The notes beneath the pieces were generated by a model that had not been told where the DNA came from, searched no databases, and saw only the letters and a program-made list of their open reading frames with translations. From JAVVHH01 sp963848035 (GTDB taxonomy: Bacteria; Pseudomonadota; Alphaproteobacteria; Acetobacterales; Acetobacteraceae), in contig CAWKCD010000001.1 in assembly GCA_963848035.1 (NCBI GenBank), positions 558,001 through 622,000 of the forward strand: a stretch of 64,000 nt of DNA, given 5' to 3'. Below are positions 7,504-16,871 of this stretch, piece after piece. Every line of letters starts with the position of its first letter. The first letter of the stretch is position 1. The position numbers and the translations under genes were made by a program.

Positions 7504-8594
7504 GTGACCGTGGACGTCACCCGCGAACTCCCGCTCGACCAGGTCCTGCTCGGCGACTGCATTCCCATGATGGAGATGCTGCCGCCGGCGTCGGTGCACT
7601 GCATCTTCGCGGATCCCCCTTACAACCTGCAGCTCCGCGGCGAGCTGCGGCGGCCCGACGACAGCCTCGTCGACGGCGTCGATGACGATTGGGACCGCTT
7701 CAACGATTTCGCCGCCTACGACACGTTCACGCCGCGCAATGGCTCGGCGAGTGCCGCCGCGTCCTGCGCAAGGACGGCACGATCTGGGTGATCGGCTCCT
7801 ATCACAACATCTTCCGTCTCGGCACGATTCTGCAGGATCTCGGTTTCTGGATCCTCAACGACATCATCTGGCGCAAGTCGAACCCGATGCCGAACTTCCG
7901 CGGCCGGCGCTTCACCAACGCGCACGAGACCGTGATCTGGGCCGCCCGCGGCAAGGACAGCCGCTACCGCTTCAACTACCAGGCCATGAAGTCGCTCAAC
8001 GACGACATCCAGATGCGCAGCGACTGGGTCTTTCCGCTCTGCACCGGGCCGGAGCGGCTGCGCAACCAGCACGGGCTCAAGCTGCATCCGACCCAGAAAC
8101 CCGAGGCCCTGCTGCACCGCATCCTGCTCGCCAGCACCTCGCCCGGCGACGTCGTGCTGGACCCGTTCCTCGGCACCGGCACCACCGCCGCTGTGGCCAA
8201 AAGGCTACACCGCCACTACATCGGCATCGAACGGCATCCCGCCTATGTCGAAGCCGCCCTGGGCCGCATCAAGCGCGAGCGCCCGGCCCCGCTCGACTCG
8301 GCCGCAGGCTCCCCGACCAAGCGCGATGCGCCGCGGATACCGTTCGGGTCCTTGGTGGAGCGGGGATTGGTCGCGGTCGGGACCGTGCTCACCGACCGGC
8401 AGCGCCGTGTGCGCGCCATCGTCTCAGCCGACGGATCATTGACCGCTGGCGCGGTGCGCGGCTCGATCCATCAGGTCGGGGCCCAGCTCACAAACGCGCC
8501 GAGCTGCAATGGCTGGACGTTCTGGCATTTCGACCGCGACGGCAAACTCATGCCGCTCGACACGCTGCGCGCCGAGCTCGCCGCCGCCGAGTGA
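7504..8594 (+). pseudogene. ccrM: CcrM-type adenine-N6 DNA methyltransferase (GANTC), one frameshift
   Basis: Beta-class adenine methyltransferase that methylates GANTC and couples gene expression to the cell cycle in Caulobacter. The N-terminal frame (GTG 7504) has LLGDCIPMMEMLP and motif IV ADPPYNLQLRGE. After about 7735 the reading continues one frame earlier with WLGECRRVLRKDGTIWVIGS and the AdoMet motif DPFLGTGTTAAVA. The C-terminal roughly 80-residue RAMA-like domain (ERGLVAVGTVLTDRQRR...NGWTFWHF) is present. A single missing base between TFT and WLGEC explains the break; corrected length would be 364 aa. Because ccrM is usually essential, sequence error is likely. Confidence 0.88.
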
Positions 8595-8622
8595 CCAGCA
8601 CCCGGCAGCGGCGTCCGTTAGC

Positions 8623-8913
8623 TTAGTAGCGCGTCGGAGCCGAGTTGCCCTGCGCGCGGGACGGCAGCGCCATGTTGCCGGTATCCGCCGGCCCGCGGGA
8701 CGTCGGCGCCGTCGTCGACAACGCGCCGCCGCTGCCCGACGGGGCCTGCATCGAACCGACGTCACGGCCAGCAGGCTCGGCGGCCCGAACGCCCGCCGTG
8801 CCCGTGGTCGGCAGCGCCATGTTGCCGACATCGGTCGGACGGTTCGGGTTGTTGGCGCACGCGCCGAGCGCGATCAGCGAGCCCAGAACCAGGCCGGTGG
8901 ACAAAATCCTCAT
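8623..8913 (-). CDS. Small repeat-containing lipoprotein
   Basis: A 96-residue predicted lipoprotein: signal peptide MRILSTGLVLGSLIALGAC with lipobox LGAC, so lipid attachment at Cys19. The mature part is low in complexity, Ala/Pro/Thr/Gly-rich, with an internal degenerate repeat: DVGNMALPTTG, DVGSMQAPSGSG and DTGNMALPSRAQ. No enzymatic motif. Probably envelope-anchored; function unknown. It is convergent with ccrM (28-bp gap). Confidence 0.75.
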   Translation of the reverse strand: MRILSTGLVLGSLIALGACANNPNRPTDVGNMALPTTGTAGVRAAEPAGRDVGSMQAPSGSGGALSTTAPTSRGPADTGNMALPSRAQGNSAPTRY

Positions 8914-9009
8914 GGCATTCTCCTCAGAAACAAATCCGGATAAGGCACCTTGCCTTGTGTTCGCTCGCCCCGCTAGGGCGAATATGCAACAGGTCGCAAC
9001 CGGAAAGTC

Positions 9010-10848
9010 TCATGCCGCCGCCCCGCTGAGCGCGGGCGCGACCCGCGCCTTTTCCTCCGCCAGCGCCACCGCGTCCCGCAACGACGTCACGTAGCGGTCC
9101 GCCCCGACCGCGATCTGCACCCGCTCGGACTCGTCCGCCCCCTCCGCCTGCGTCCACATCCCGACCACGATCTCGGCCTCCCCGGCCCGCTGCCGCAGCC
9201 GCCGGATCAGGTAGCGCAGCGGCGAAAGGCTGTTCGCGCCCTCGATATACGACACCAGCAGCAGCCGCACGCCGCTGAGATCGAGCGAGGCGACCTGCGA
9301 CCGCGTGACCGATTCGTGCGACACCACCCGCGCGCGTATCCCGCGCTTTCCCAACACCTGCGCCAGCATCGCGCAGATCGCCTCGTCGAGCGGTCCGTGC
9401 CCGGCGATGCACAGGATCGAGCTCTCCTCCGTCCAACTCGCCTGCAGCCCGACACTCTTCTCGACCTCGGCCACGTCGCCCAGATCCACCACCACCCCGC
9501 AGATCGACTCCATGATCCCGTGCAGCTGCTCGTTGGTCAGCACGCCCCGCAGCGAATCGTTGGCGGCGAGCTGCAGCCCGGGAATGGCGACGTCGTCGTA
9601 ATACTCCTCGAGCTTGCGCTCCTTCAGCAGCGCCTCGGCCTGGTCCAGCGCCTCGTCCGCGTCGCCGACCAGCATGCGCTGGTAGAGGCTCTCCGCCGGG
9701 TTGAGCGCGGGACGGTCGCCGAGCAGCACGTCGAGGAACTCGAGCCGCTCGATGTGCTTGCCGAGCACGACCAGGCACAGCGTCAGCGGCATCGACAGCA
9801 GCAGGCCGATCGGCCCCCAGATCCAGCCCCAGAAGATCGCCGAGATCACCACCGACACCGGCGACAGCCCCGTGCTGTGCCCATAGATCAACGGCTCGAT
9901 CACCTGGCCCAGCACCGGCTCGATCACCAGGAACAAGCCGAACGTCTCCAGCGACCATGCTCCAGCCGGGATCGACCGCGGCAGCGAGCAGCAGCGGGAA
10001 CACCGCGCCCCCGAACGAGCCGATATACGGGATGAACCGCAGCAGCCCGGCCATGATCCCCCACAGGATCGGGCTCGGCACGCCGATGAAGAACAGCCCG
10101 CCCGCGATCACGCAGCCGAACGCCGTGTTGACCGCAGCAAGGCTCAGGTAATACCGCCCGAGCCGGTAGCCGGCATCGTCGAGCGCCGCCGTGGTCCGAT
10201 GCAGGTCGTCCGAGCCGAACAGCCGGATCAGCCGGTCCCGCAGATCCTCCCGCTGCAGCAGGATGAAGATCGCCACCACGAACACGATCGCCATCGTCGC
10301 CAGCGGCGAGAGGACCGGGAACAGCAGCTCGCGCGCGAGATCGAACGGGACCCGGCGGCGGCTGATGGATCTCGACCGGCAGCGGCCCCGCCGGCTTGGC
10401 CGCGCCCGCTTCCGGCGCCGGCGCCGGCGCCTGCATGTTCGGCAGCCCATTGGACAGGGTCGCGAGTTTCTCGGTCGCGAAGCTCCGCACCGACGACACC
10501 TTGTCCTCGATCGTCGACGCGTATCGCGGCAGGTCGTTGGTGAGCTGCGCCACCTGCGTCCCGATCACCGTCGCCAGCACCACGACGACGCCCAGCGCCG
10601 CCAAGTAGCGCCAGACACACCGAGATCACCCGCGGCACCTTCAACCGACGCAGCCCGGCCACGATCGGCCCGAGCACGAACGACAGCAGCACCGCCAGCG
10701 TGATCGGGATCAGCACCTCGCGCGCGACCGACAGCGCCGCGATGATCACGACGCCAACGGCCAGGCCGAGCAATGAATCCGTGTGCGGCGCGTCCGCCGC
10801 TTTCACTCGATTGGTCAGCCGCGAGAACGTGGCGGGCGGTGTCGGCAT
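9010..10848 (-). pseudogene. AI-2E family (PerM-like) transporter with long C-terminal extension, three frameshifts
   Basis: Membrane protein of the AI-2E exporter/PerM family. The readable pieces join in order: SLLGLAVGVVIIAALSVARE (TM1), GVVVVLATVIGTQVAQLTND, VPFDLARELLFPVLSP, GRYYLSLAAVNTAFGCVIAG, GLLRFIPYIGSFGGAVFPLL and GWIWGPIGLLLSMPLTLCLV (pore and last TM). Frames change near 10608, 10350 and 9948, each explained by one inserted base. After the last TM comes a roughly 240-residue soluble region containing SILCIAGHGPLDEAICAML and VRLLLVSYIEG, which looks Rossmann-like. ATG 10848 was preferred over GTG 10854. No ligand can be assigned. Confidence 0.78.
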
Positions 10849-10933
10849 GGGCACTCACTCTTGTTTGCCAAGAGAGAACGCACGGAATTGACCAAAGGTG
10901 CGGAGCCGCCGCTCCGCGCCCTCGAAACCGAGT

Positions 10934-12147
10934 CTAGATCGCGCCCTTGCTCCGCATATCGGCGATCTCGGCGTCGCTGTAGCCCAGCCTTCGCGCAGCA
11001 CGGCATCGGTATGCTCGCCCCGCTCCGGCGTCGGCGTGCGGATCCCCCGCTTGATGCCGGACATGTTGACCGGCGACGCCACCAGCTCGGTCCGCCCCAG
11101 CCGCGGATGCTCGACCGCCGCCGCCAGGCCGAGATGCTTGACCTGCGGATCGGCGAACACCTGGTCGATCGTGTTGATCGGCCCGCACGGGATGCCCGCG
11201 CCCTCGAACAACTCGATCCAGTGCGCCGACGGCTTCGTCTTGGTCACCTCGGAGATCGCGGCGTTGATCGCCTTGCGGTCGGCGCTGCGGCCCTTCTGGT
11301 CGGTCCAGCCCGCCCGCGTCTCCCACTCCGGATGCCCGATCGCCTCGGCGAACCGGCTCCACAGCCGGCCCGAACTGGCGGCGATGTTGATATGGCCGTC
11401 CGCGGTCGGGAACACGCCGGTCGGGATGCCGGTCGGGTGGTCGTTGCCGGCCTGTCCCGCCACCTCACCCTTCATCAGCCAGCGCGACGCCTGGAAATCC
11501 AGCATGAAGGTCTGCACCTCGAGCAGGCTGGTCTGCACCCAGCGGCCCACCCCGGTCCGCTCGCGCTCGAACAGCGCGGTCACGATGCCGAACGCCAGCA
11601 GGTTGCCCGCGGTCAGGTCCGCGATCGGGATGCCGACCCGCACCGGCCCCTGCCCGGGCAGCCCGGTGATGCTCATCAGCCCGCCCATTCCCTGCGCGAT
11701 CTGATCCACCCCCGCCCGCGCGCCGTACGGCCCGGTCTGGCCGAAGCCGCTGATGCTGCCATAGACCAGCCGCGGATTGACCGCATGCACGTCGTCCCAC
11801 GCGATCTTCAGCCGGTGCTTCACGTTGGCCCGCATGTTCTCGACGATGACGTCGGCGCCCTTCACCAGGCGCATGAACGCCGCGTGCCCCTCGGGCGACT
11901 TCAGGTTGAGCTGAACCATCCGCTTGTTGCGGTGCAGGTTCTGGAAATCGGGCCCGTCGCGGTCGCCGCTGATCTCCTCGCCGCCGCTCTCCGGCGGCTC
12001 GATCCGGATCACGTCGGCGCCCCAATCGGCGAGATGCCGCACGCAGGTCGGACCGGCTCGCGCGAGCGTCAGGTCCAGGACGACGAGGCCGTCGAGCGGC
12101 AGCTTGGCCGCGGCATGGAGGTCCGGTTGGGCATGGGTGTCAGGCAT
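10934..12147 (-). pseudogene. CaiB/BaiF (class III) CoA-transferase, frameshift near C-terminus
   Basis: Family III CoA-transferase moving CoA between carboxylic acids. The N-terminus is typical (LDGLVVLDLTLARAGPTCVR, LADWGADVIRIEPP), followed by NLHRNKRMVQLNLKSPEG and the DVIVENMRANVKHRL region, then VYGSISGFGQTGPYG. Near 11000 the frame ending HTDAVLREG must change to LGYSDAEIADMRSKGAI, the normal C-terminus, which stops at 10934; one missing base explains it. The substrate cannot be told from sequence. The upstream cold-shock gene is separated by a strong terminator. Confidence 0.85.
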
Positions 12148-12152
12148 GTGCT

Positions 12153-12178
12153 CTCGTCCGGCGGCATCGTCGGACGAG
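12153..12178 (-). promoter_or_regulatory. Inverted repeat just upstream of the CoA-transferase start
   Basis: CTCGTCCG (12153-12160) and CGGACGAG (12171-12178) form a perfect 8-bp dyad with a 10-bp spacer, ending 5 bp upstream of the ATG at 12147. It could be an operator or an mRNA hairpin limiting initiation. Which is unknown. Confidence 0.35.
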
Positions 12179-12200
12179 TGTTACAGCCAGGCGTCCCAAA

Positions 12201-12228
12201 GGAAAGGGCGCCTCGCGGCGCCCTTTCC
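12201..12228 (-). terminator. Rho-independent terminator of the cold-shock gene
   Basis: Perfect 12-bp stem GGAAAGGGCGCC / GGCGCCCTTTCC with a 4-base loop, located 25 bp after the cold-shock stop codon. On the minus strand it is followed by a T-rich stretch (CTTTCCTTT). It insulates the CoA-transferase gene downstream. Confidence 0.8.
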
Positions 12229-12253
12229 CAGTTCAGTGTCGGATCGGATCCGA

Positions 12254-12997
12254 TCAGGCAGCTTCGACCGAGACCGCCTCGGGCCCGCGGCGGCCATCGG
12301 CCACCTGCATCTTGACGGTCTGGTTCGGCTCGAGACCGCTCATGCCGCCCCGGTTCAGCGCCGAGATGTGCACGAACACATCCTTGCCGCCGCCATCGGG
12401 CATGACGAAGCCGAAGCCCTTCTCAGCGTTGAACCACTTCACGGTCCCGCGCATCTCGACGGCCGTGCTCATGTCGACCGGCTGACGGGCCGCCGCCGCA
12501 CGCGGACGGTCGAAACCGCCGCCGCCGCCGCCCATGCCGCCACCGCCGCCAGGTCCACCAGCGCCGCCCGGCGTCGCCGTGCTCTCGTCGACGCTCATCA
12601 CCTCGGCGATCTGCGGACCCTTCTGGCCCGGCGACACCGACACGCGCAGCGTCGCGCCCGGCGAGACGGTCTGATAGCCGGCGCGGGACAACACGCTAAT
12701 GTGAAGGAAAGCGTCGCCGCCGCCGCCCTCGAGTTCGACGAAGCCGAACCCCTTCTCGGCGTTGAACCACTTCACGGTCGCGCCGGTCTCCGGCCCGCCC
12801 GGCGCGCCGAAGCCGCGCGGTGCGCCGCCGAAATTCGAAGGGCCGCGGTCACGGCCACCGGCAGGAACGTAGGCATCCCGCGGAACGTAGGGCTCGTCGC
12901 GCCCTCCTCTTCCGCCACCGCCGAAATCATCGAAGCGGTCTCTCCCGCGGCCGCCACGGCGCGGGCTATCAAAGGAACGGCGATCAGGTGTGCGCAT
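12254..12997 (-). CDS. Cold-shock protein with two cold-shock domains
   Basis: An RNA/DNA-binding protein with two S1-like cold-shock domains: the first contains GATVKWFNAEKGFGFVELEG and DAFLHISVL, the second MRGTVKWFNAEKGFGFVMPD and DVFVHISAL. Both carry RNP1 (KGFGFV) and RNP2 (FLHIS/VFVHIS). An Arg/Gly/Asp-rich N-terminus (RRGGRGRDRFDD) precedes them and a Gly-rich linker (GGAGGPGGGGGMGGGGGG) joins them, typical of alphaproteobacterial double-CSD proteins. ATG 12997 (MRTPDRRSF) was chosen; a TTG at 13009 would add four residues. A strong terminator follows. Confidence 0.92.
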   Translation of the reverse strand: MRTPDRRSFDSPRRGGRGRDRFDDFGGGGRGGRDEPYVPRDAYVPAGGRDRGPSNFGGAPRGFGAPGGPETGATVKWFNAEKGFGFVELEGGGGDAFLHISVLSRAGYQTVSPGATLRVSVSPGQKGPQIAEVMSVDESTATPGGAGGPGGGGGMGGGGGGFDRPRAAAARQPVDMSTAVEMRGTVKWFNAEKGFGFVMPDGGGKDVFVHISALNRGGMSGLEPNQTVKMQVADGRRGPEAVSVEAA

Positions 12998-13127
12998 ATC
13001 TTGTCTCAAACGGGGTGGACGGAACTGACGTGGTGCAAAACCGCCACGGTCCTACCGTCACGCGCCTGCACGAGCAAACCATAGACGGATTTCGCAACCA
13101 AAGCCAACCATCAAGACGCGGCCGACT

Positions 13128-13868
13128 CTAACATCGTGAACGCGCCCGTGCCGGCAGGAAGTCTCCGAGCACGGTCGCCACTTGGCAAGCGCTCATCGTG
13201 CGCCGGCTGCGCGATGGCTGCCGATGCGTGTTGATCCGCAACACCCCGCCGCCCGCCAGCGGAATCCGCAGCGTTCCCTGCCGGATGGCGCGCACATAAA
13301 GCGGCACCCCGAGGCCCGGCGGCGGCGTCTTCCCCTGCGCGATCGCCGAGACCCGCTCGCGATAATCGGCCGCCAATTCCGGCGTATGGGAATGATAGTG
13401 GCCGACCGCGGCGAACCAGTTGCCGCCGGCGTCGGTGCGCAGCTGGTTCAGGAACCGGGCGGCGTATTCGGCATTCGCCGAAGGGTCGAACGCCTGCTCG
13501 ATGCTGGCGAACGCGTTCGGATGGCTCTGCAGGTTGATCTGCATGCAGCCGACGTCGATCTGCCGGACGCCGCGCTGCACCGCCTGCGTCGCCCAGGCGA
13601 CCGCCGCGGCCTTGCTGTCGAAATAATACGCGCCGCCATCGGCATTGATCGCCCAGGGCCAAGGCTGCAAGCCCGGCAGCGGCGGCACCGGCCGCCCGCT
13701 CTCCGCCTTGGCGATCGCGAGCAGCAGCCCGGGCAGCGTGCCATGCCGCCCTTCCGCCGCGCTGATCGCCGCCGAACACTGCGCACTCTGCTCCGCGGCC
13801 CACGATTGCGCCCGGGCCGCGACCGGCACGCCGATCAGCCAGAGAGCGAGGAGGGACCGTATCAGCAC
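13128..13868 (-). CDS. Lytic transglycosylase, SLT domain
   Basis: Predicted periplasmic peptidoglycan lytic enzyme of about 246 residues. The most plausible start is GTG 13868, giving a signal peptide (VLIRSLLALWLIGVPVAARA). The SLT catalytic Glu is in LLLAIAKAESGRP, and the later QIDVGCMQINLQSHP and YAARFLNQLRTDAGGNW motifs are those of the family. A longer in-frame ORF to 14105 would overlap the VOC gene with non-hydrophobic sequence and is rejected. Such stand-alone transglycosylases often serve secretion or envelope assembly; no partner genes are adjacent. Confidence 0.85.
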   Translation of the reverse strand: MLIRSLLALWLIGVPVAARAQSWAAEQSAQCSAAISAAEGRHGTLPGLLLAIAKAESGRPVPPLPGLQPWPWAINADGGAYYFDSKAAAVAWATQAVQRGVRQIDVGCMQINLQSHPNAFASIEQAFDPSANAEYAARFLNQLRTDAGGNWFAAVGHYHSHTPELAADYRERVSAIAQGKTPPPGLGVPLYVRAIRQGTLRIPLAGGGVLRINTHRQPSRSRRTMSACQVATVLGDFLPARARSRC

Positions 13869-13905
13869 GCGGGATGTGTAAACGATCGCCGCGGCCTGAC
13901 CAAAT

Positions 13906-14322
13906 TCAGTAGGTCGGCCAGAGCCCAGGCGTGCCGACCTCGAGCGAGTGCCCGTCCGGGTCGCGGAAATACAGCGATGTGCCGCCATGGCTCTGGATGA
14001 CCCGGCTCTCGACCGCGATGCCCAGCCGTTCGAGATGGCGCCCCCACTCGTCGAGGCTCGCGAGCGGGATGGCGAAACACAGATGCAGCGTGCCGCGCCC
14101 GTCATGCGCCGGGATCACGCCGCCCGGCACCTCGCTGGGCTCGGTCGATCCGCCGCGCCGGAACAGCAGCAGGACCCCGTCGCCCGGAACGCCCATCGCC
14201 ACCATGCGGTCATCGACCAGCAAGGTCTCGAACCCGAAAACGTCGCGGTAGAAATTATGGGAACGGTCGAGATCGGCGACATACAGTGCCGTCTCGAGAA
14301 TGCGGCTGACCCGCGGTGTCAT
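13906..14322 (-). CDS. VOC (glyoxalase/dioxygenase fold) family protein
   Basis: A 138-residue protein with the paired beta-alpha-beta-beta-beta modules of the vicinal-oxygen-chelate superfamily: ILETALYVADLDRSHNFYRD and FGFETLLVDDRMVAMGV, then LHLCFAIPLASLDEW and HGGTSLYFRDPDGHSLEVGT. Candidate metal ligands are His in LHLCF and Glu in SLEVGT. Substrate unknown; it could be a metal-dependent lyase, a dioxygenase or a resistance-type protein. Confidence 0.85.
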   Translation of the reverse strand: MTPRVSRILETALYVADLDRSHNFYRDVFGFETLLVDDRMVAMGVPGDGVLLLFRRGGSTEPSEVPGGVIPAHDGRGTLHLCFAIPLASLDEWGRHLERLGIAVESRVIQSHGGTSLYFRDPDGHSLEVGTPGLWPTY

Positions 14323-14378
14323 GGCGCCTCTCGGTTGGGGACGCGGCTCTCAACGCCGCGCCCCCGTCGAGTTTCCGC

Positions 14379-15899
14379 TTAGGCGGACCGGCGGCGCGCC
14401 AGGATCATCCCCAGCAATCCCGCGCCGAGCAGCCCGAAGGTCGCCGGCTCCGGCACCGCCGCGATGGCCACGCCGCGATACACGACCCCGTATTGCGGCC
14501 CTTCCACCACCGAGAAGCTCTCCGAACCCGGCAGCGTCGTCGCGCTCAGCAGGTCGGTGATGCTGACGATCGAGTTCGGGTCCGCCCCGGCGTCGCCGCT
14601 CGCGCTGTTCGTCGAGGTCTCGGCATACAGCGTCACGGAGCCGTCCGCATTGACCCGGCCGGTCAGGTTGCGCAGCCCGGTGTTGTAGGGGTCGAGGCTC
14701 GTCGGATACCCGGCCACGGCATACTGCGAATAAAGGTTGAGCCCGCTCTGCAGCGTGTAGTCCAGCATCCAGCTGCCGTTGACCAAGCTCCACTTCTGCA
14801 GCCCCGCATGCGGGTCGTTGATCGTCCCGGCATTGCCTTCGTCGGCGACGTAGAGCGTGGTCGAGTTGGCGAAGAACAGCCCGAACGGCGCGAAATAGCT
14901 CGTGCAGTTCGACACGGTGCAGGTCTGGGCCGAGGCCGCCTGCGTCGGAAACCCCGGCAGGACGCTGATCGTGGTGTTGCCGGTCGGCAGCGTGCCCGCC
15001 GTGCCGACCTGGTAGACCGTGTTGATGCCGTTACTGCCGCTGCCCTTGCTGGTGTACAGCGTGTTGTTGAAGGTGGTTAGCCCGCGGAAGTTGTTGTCCT
15101 TCAGCAGGTAGCCGTCCGCCGCGCCGGTGAACTGCCCGGCCTGCACCGAAGCGCCGGAGCCAGGGGTGACGGCCTGCACGCCCGTGGTCGCGAGCAGCTG
15201 CGCGCCGACCGAGCCCGGCGTGGTGACCGAGTCCGTCGCCTTGGCGCCGTTGCCGCTGTTGCCCGCCGTGTAGATCGTGCCGTTCGCGCCCGTCAGCGCC
15301 GCGCGGATGTTGTTGCCGGCATAGTTGTTTGTGTTGGTGACCGTGGTCTGGCCGTTGGCGCTGATCTGCACCACCGAGCGCGAGGTCGGCTTCGCCGTGT
15401 CGGTGTTGGTCGGATCCTGCACGCCGGGTGTGTTGGCGTTGGAGACGTCCAGCGCGTTGACCGCGGCGTTGTAGCCGCCGAGCGTCACCGTCCCGTTCGG
15501 CGACACGTTGACCGCCAGTTCGGACTTGGACGGGAAGCTCGTCACGATGCCGGTCGCGGCCGTCACGTTGATCGTGGGCGCGCTCGTCGCCGTGATCTGG
15601 TTCGGCGTAGTCACGTCCTGCAGCAGGATCGGCGAAGCGACGCCGAAGCTGCTGTCGACGCTCGCGTTGTTGAACACGTTCGGATAGCTGCCGTTCGCGA
15701 CCGCCGTCGCCGTCCCGCTGCCGGGCAGCGTCTGACCGACCGTCACCGTCGACGCGGTGCCCTGATAGACGCTGTAGGAAACGATCAGGTCGCCGGCGCC
15801 GAACAGGGGCGCCGCGTGCGCGGGCAGCGCCAGAACGACAGCCGAGATTGCGGTCGATGCCAGCGCGGCGCGCTTGGCACGGGAGGTCAAGGTGATCAT
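14379..15899 (-). CDS. PEP-CTERM sorting-domain protein, secreted
   Basis: A 506-residue exported protein. It starts at ATG 15899 (GGAG upstream) with signal sequence SRAKRAALASTAISAVVLAL ending AHA-AP. The C-terminus is a textbook PEP-CTERM tripartite signal: VPEPATFGLLGAGLLGMIL then RRR, used for exosortase sorting to the envelope. The body is Ser/Thr/Asn/Gly-rich with many short beta-like segments and regular Leu/Tyr turns (TLYVADEGNAGTIN, GTIYTAGNSGNG), suggesting a beta-propeller-like fold. Function unknown. No exosortase is in the window. Confidence 0.82.
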   Translation of the reverse strand: MITLTSRAKRAALASTAISAVVLALPAHAAPLFGAGDLIVSYSVYQGTASTVTVGQTLPGSGTATAVANGSYPNVFNNASVDSSFGVASPILLQDVTTPNQITATSAPTINVTAATGIVTSFPSKSELAVNVSPNGTVTLGGYNAAVNALDVSNANTPGVQDPTNTDTAKPTSRSVVQISANGQTTVTNTNNYAGNNIRAALTGANGTIYTAGNSGNGAKATDSVTTPGSVGAQLLATTGVQAVTPGSGASVQAGQFTGAADGYLLKDNNFRGLTTFNNTLYTSKGSGSNGINTVYQVGTAGTLPTGNTTISVLPGFPTQAASAQTCTVSNCTSYFAPFGLFFANSTTLYVADEGNAGTINDPHAGLQKWSLVNGSWMLDYTLQSGLNLYSQYAVAGYPTSLDPYNTGLRNLTGRVNADGSVTLYAETSTNSASGDAGADPNSIVSITDLLSATTLPGSESFSVVEGPQYGVVYRGVAIAAVPEPATFGLLGAGLLGMILARRRSA

Positions 15900-16000
15900 C
15901 GAAACGTCTCCGGGGGAAAGTAGCTGCCCCGTCAATTACCCGTTTCGACGCTCGGCCGAGTTGTCATATTTGCTACAAAACGATGATGGTTTTGTGTCGC

Positions 16001-16871
16001 TCAGGCAGCGTTCGGCAGGCCGCCCTCGACATGGCGCGTGAACATCGCGAACAGCCGTTTCGTCACCGGCCCGACCGCGCCATCACCCACTTTCTCGCCA
16101 TCGATCGACGTGAGCGGGCGGACGAAACTCGTCGCGCTGGTGATGAACACCTCCCGCGCCTGGCGCAGTTCCGCCTCCGTGAATGCCCGCTCCTCGCAGC
16201 GTCAATCCCTCTTCGGCCAACAGCGCCAGCAGCGCGCCGCGCGTGCAGCCCGGCAGGATCGCATGGCTCAGCGGCCGGGTCCGCAAAACGCCCGCCTGGT
16301 CGACGATCCAGACATTGGTCGACGACCCCTCGGTCACCGTCCCGTCCGCCGCGACCAGGATCGCCTCGCCCGCGCCCTTCTCCCGCGCCGCCTGCTTGGC
16401 CAGCACGTTCGGCAGCAGCGAGACCGACTTGATGTCGCACCGCGCCCAGCGCTGATCCGGATGCGTCACCGCCGTCGTCGCCCACGCATCGACGTTGCGC
16501 GGATAGGGCGCTGTGCGCCGCACGGTGACGACCATCGCCGGCGCGATCGGCTTGGTCGGGAACACATGGTCCCGCCGCGCCACGCCGCGCGTGATCTGCA
16601 TGTAGAGCAGCCCCTCGGTCACCCGGTTCTGCCGCGCCACCTCGCCCAGCACGTGCAGCAGCGCCGCCCGCGACATCGGGGCCGTGATCCGCATCTCCCG
16701 CAAGCTGCGCTCGAGCCGGGCGAGATGCAGGTCGGCGTCGATCAGCCGCCCGCGATACAGATGCACCACCTCGTAGACGCCGTCCGCGAACTGATACCCG
16801 CGGTCCTCCACGTTCACCGCCGCCTCGCGCTGCGGCACATAGGCACCATTCACGTAGGCGATCCGGCTCAT
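16001..16871 (-). pseudogene. dat: D-amino-acid aminotransferase (class IV PLP), frameshifted
   Basis: Class IV aminotransferase, best matching the D-alanine/D-glutamate type. Residues include YVNGAYVPQREAAVNVEDRG, the PLP-lysine region RWARCDIKSVSLLPNVLAKQ, and EGSSTNVWIVD. After LTLR the frame must shift near 16193 to read EERAFTEAELRQ...ITSATSFVRPL and end GGLPNAA at 16001. One extra or two missing bases in a CG-rich run explain it. The start ATGA-overlaps the ntrX stop (16868-16871), so the gene is the last member of the ntr operon. Confidence 0.82.
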
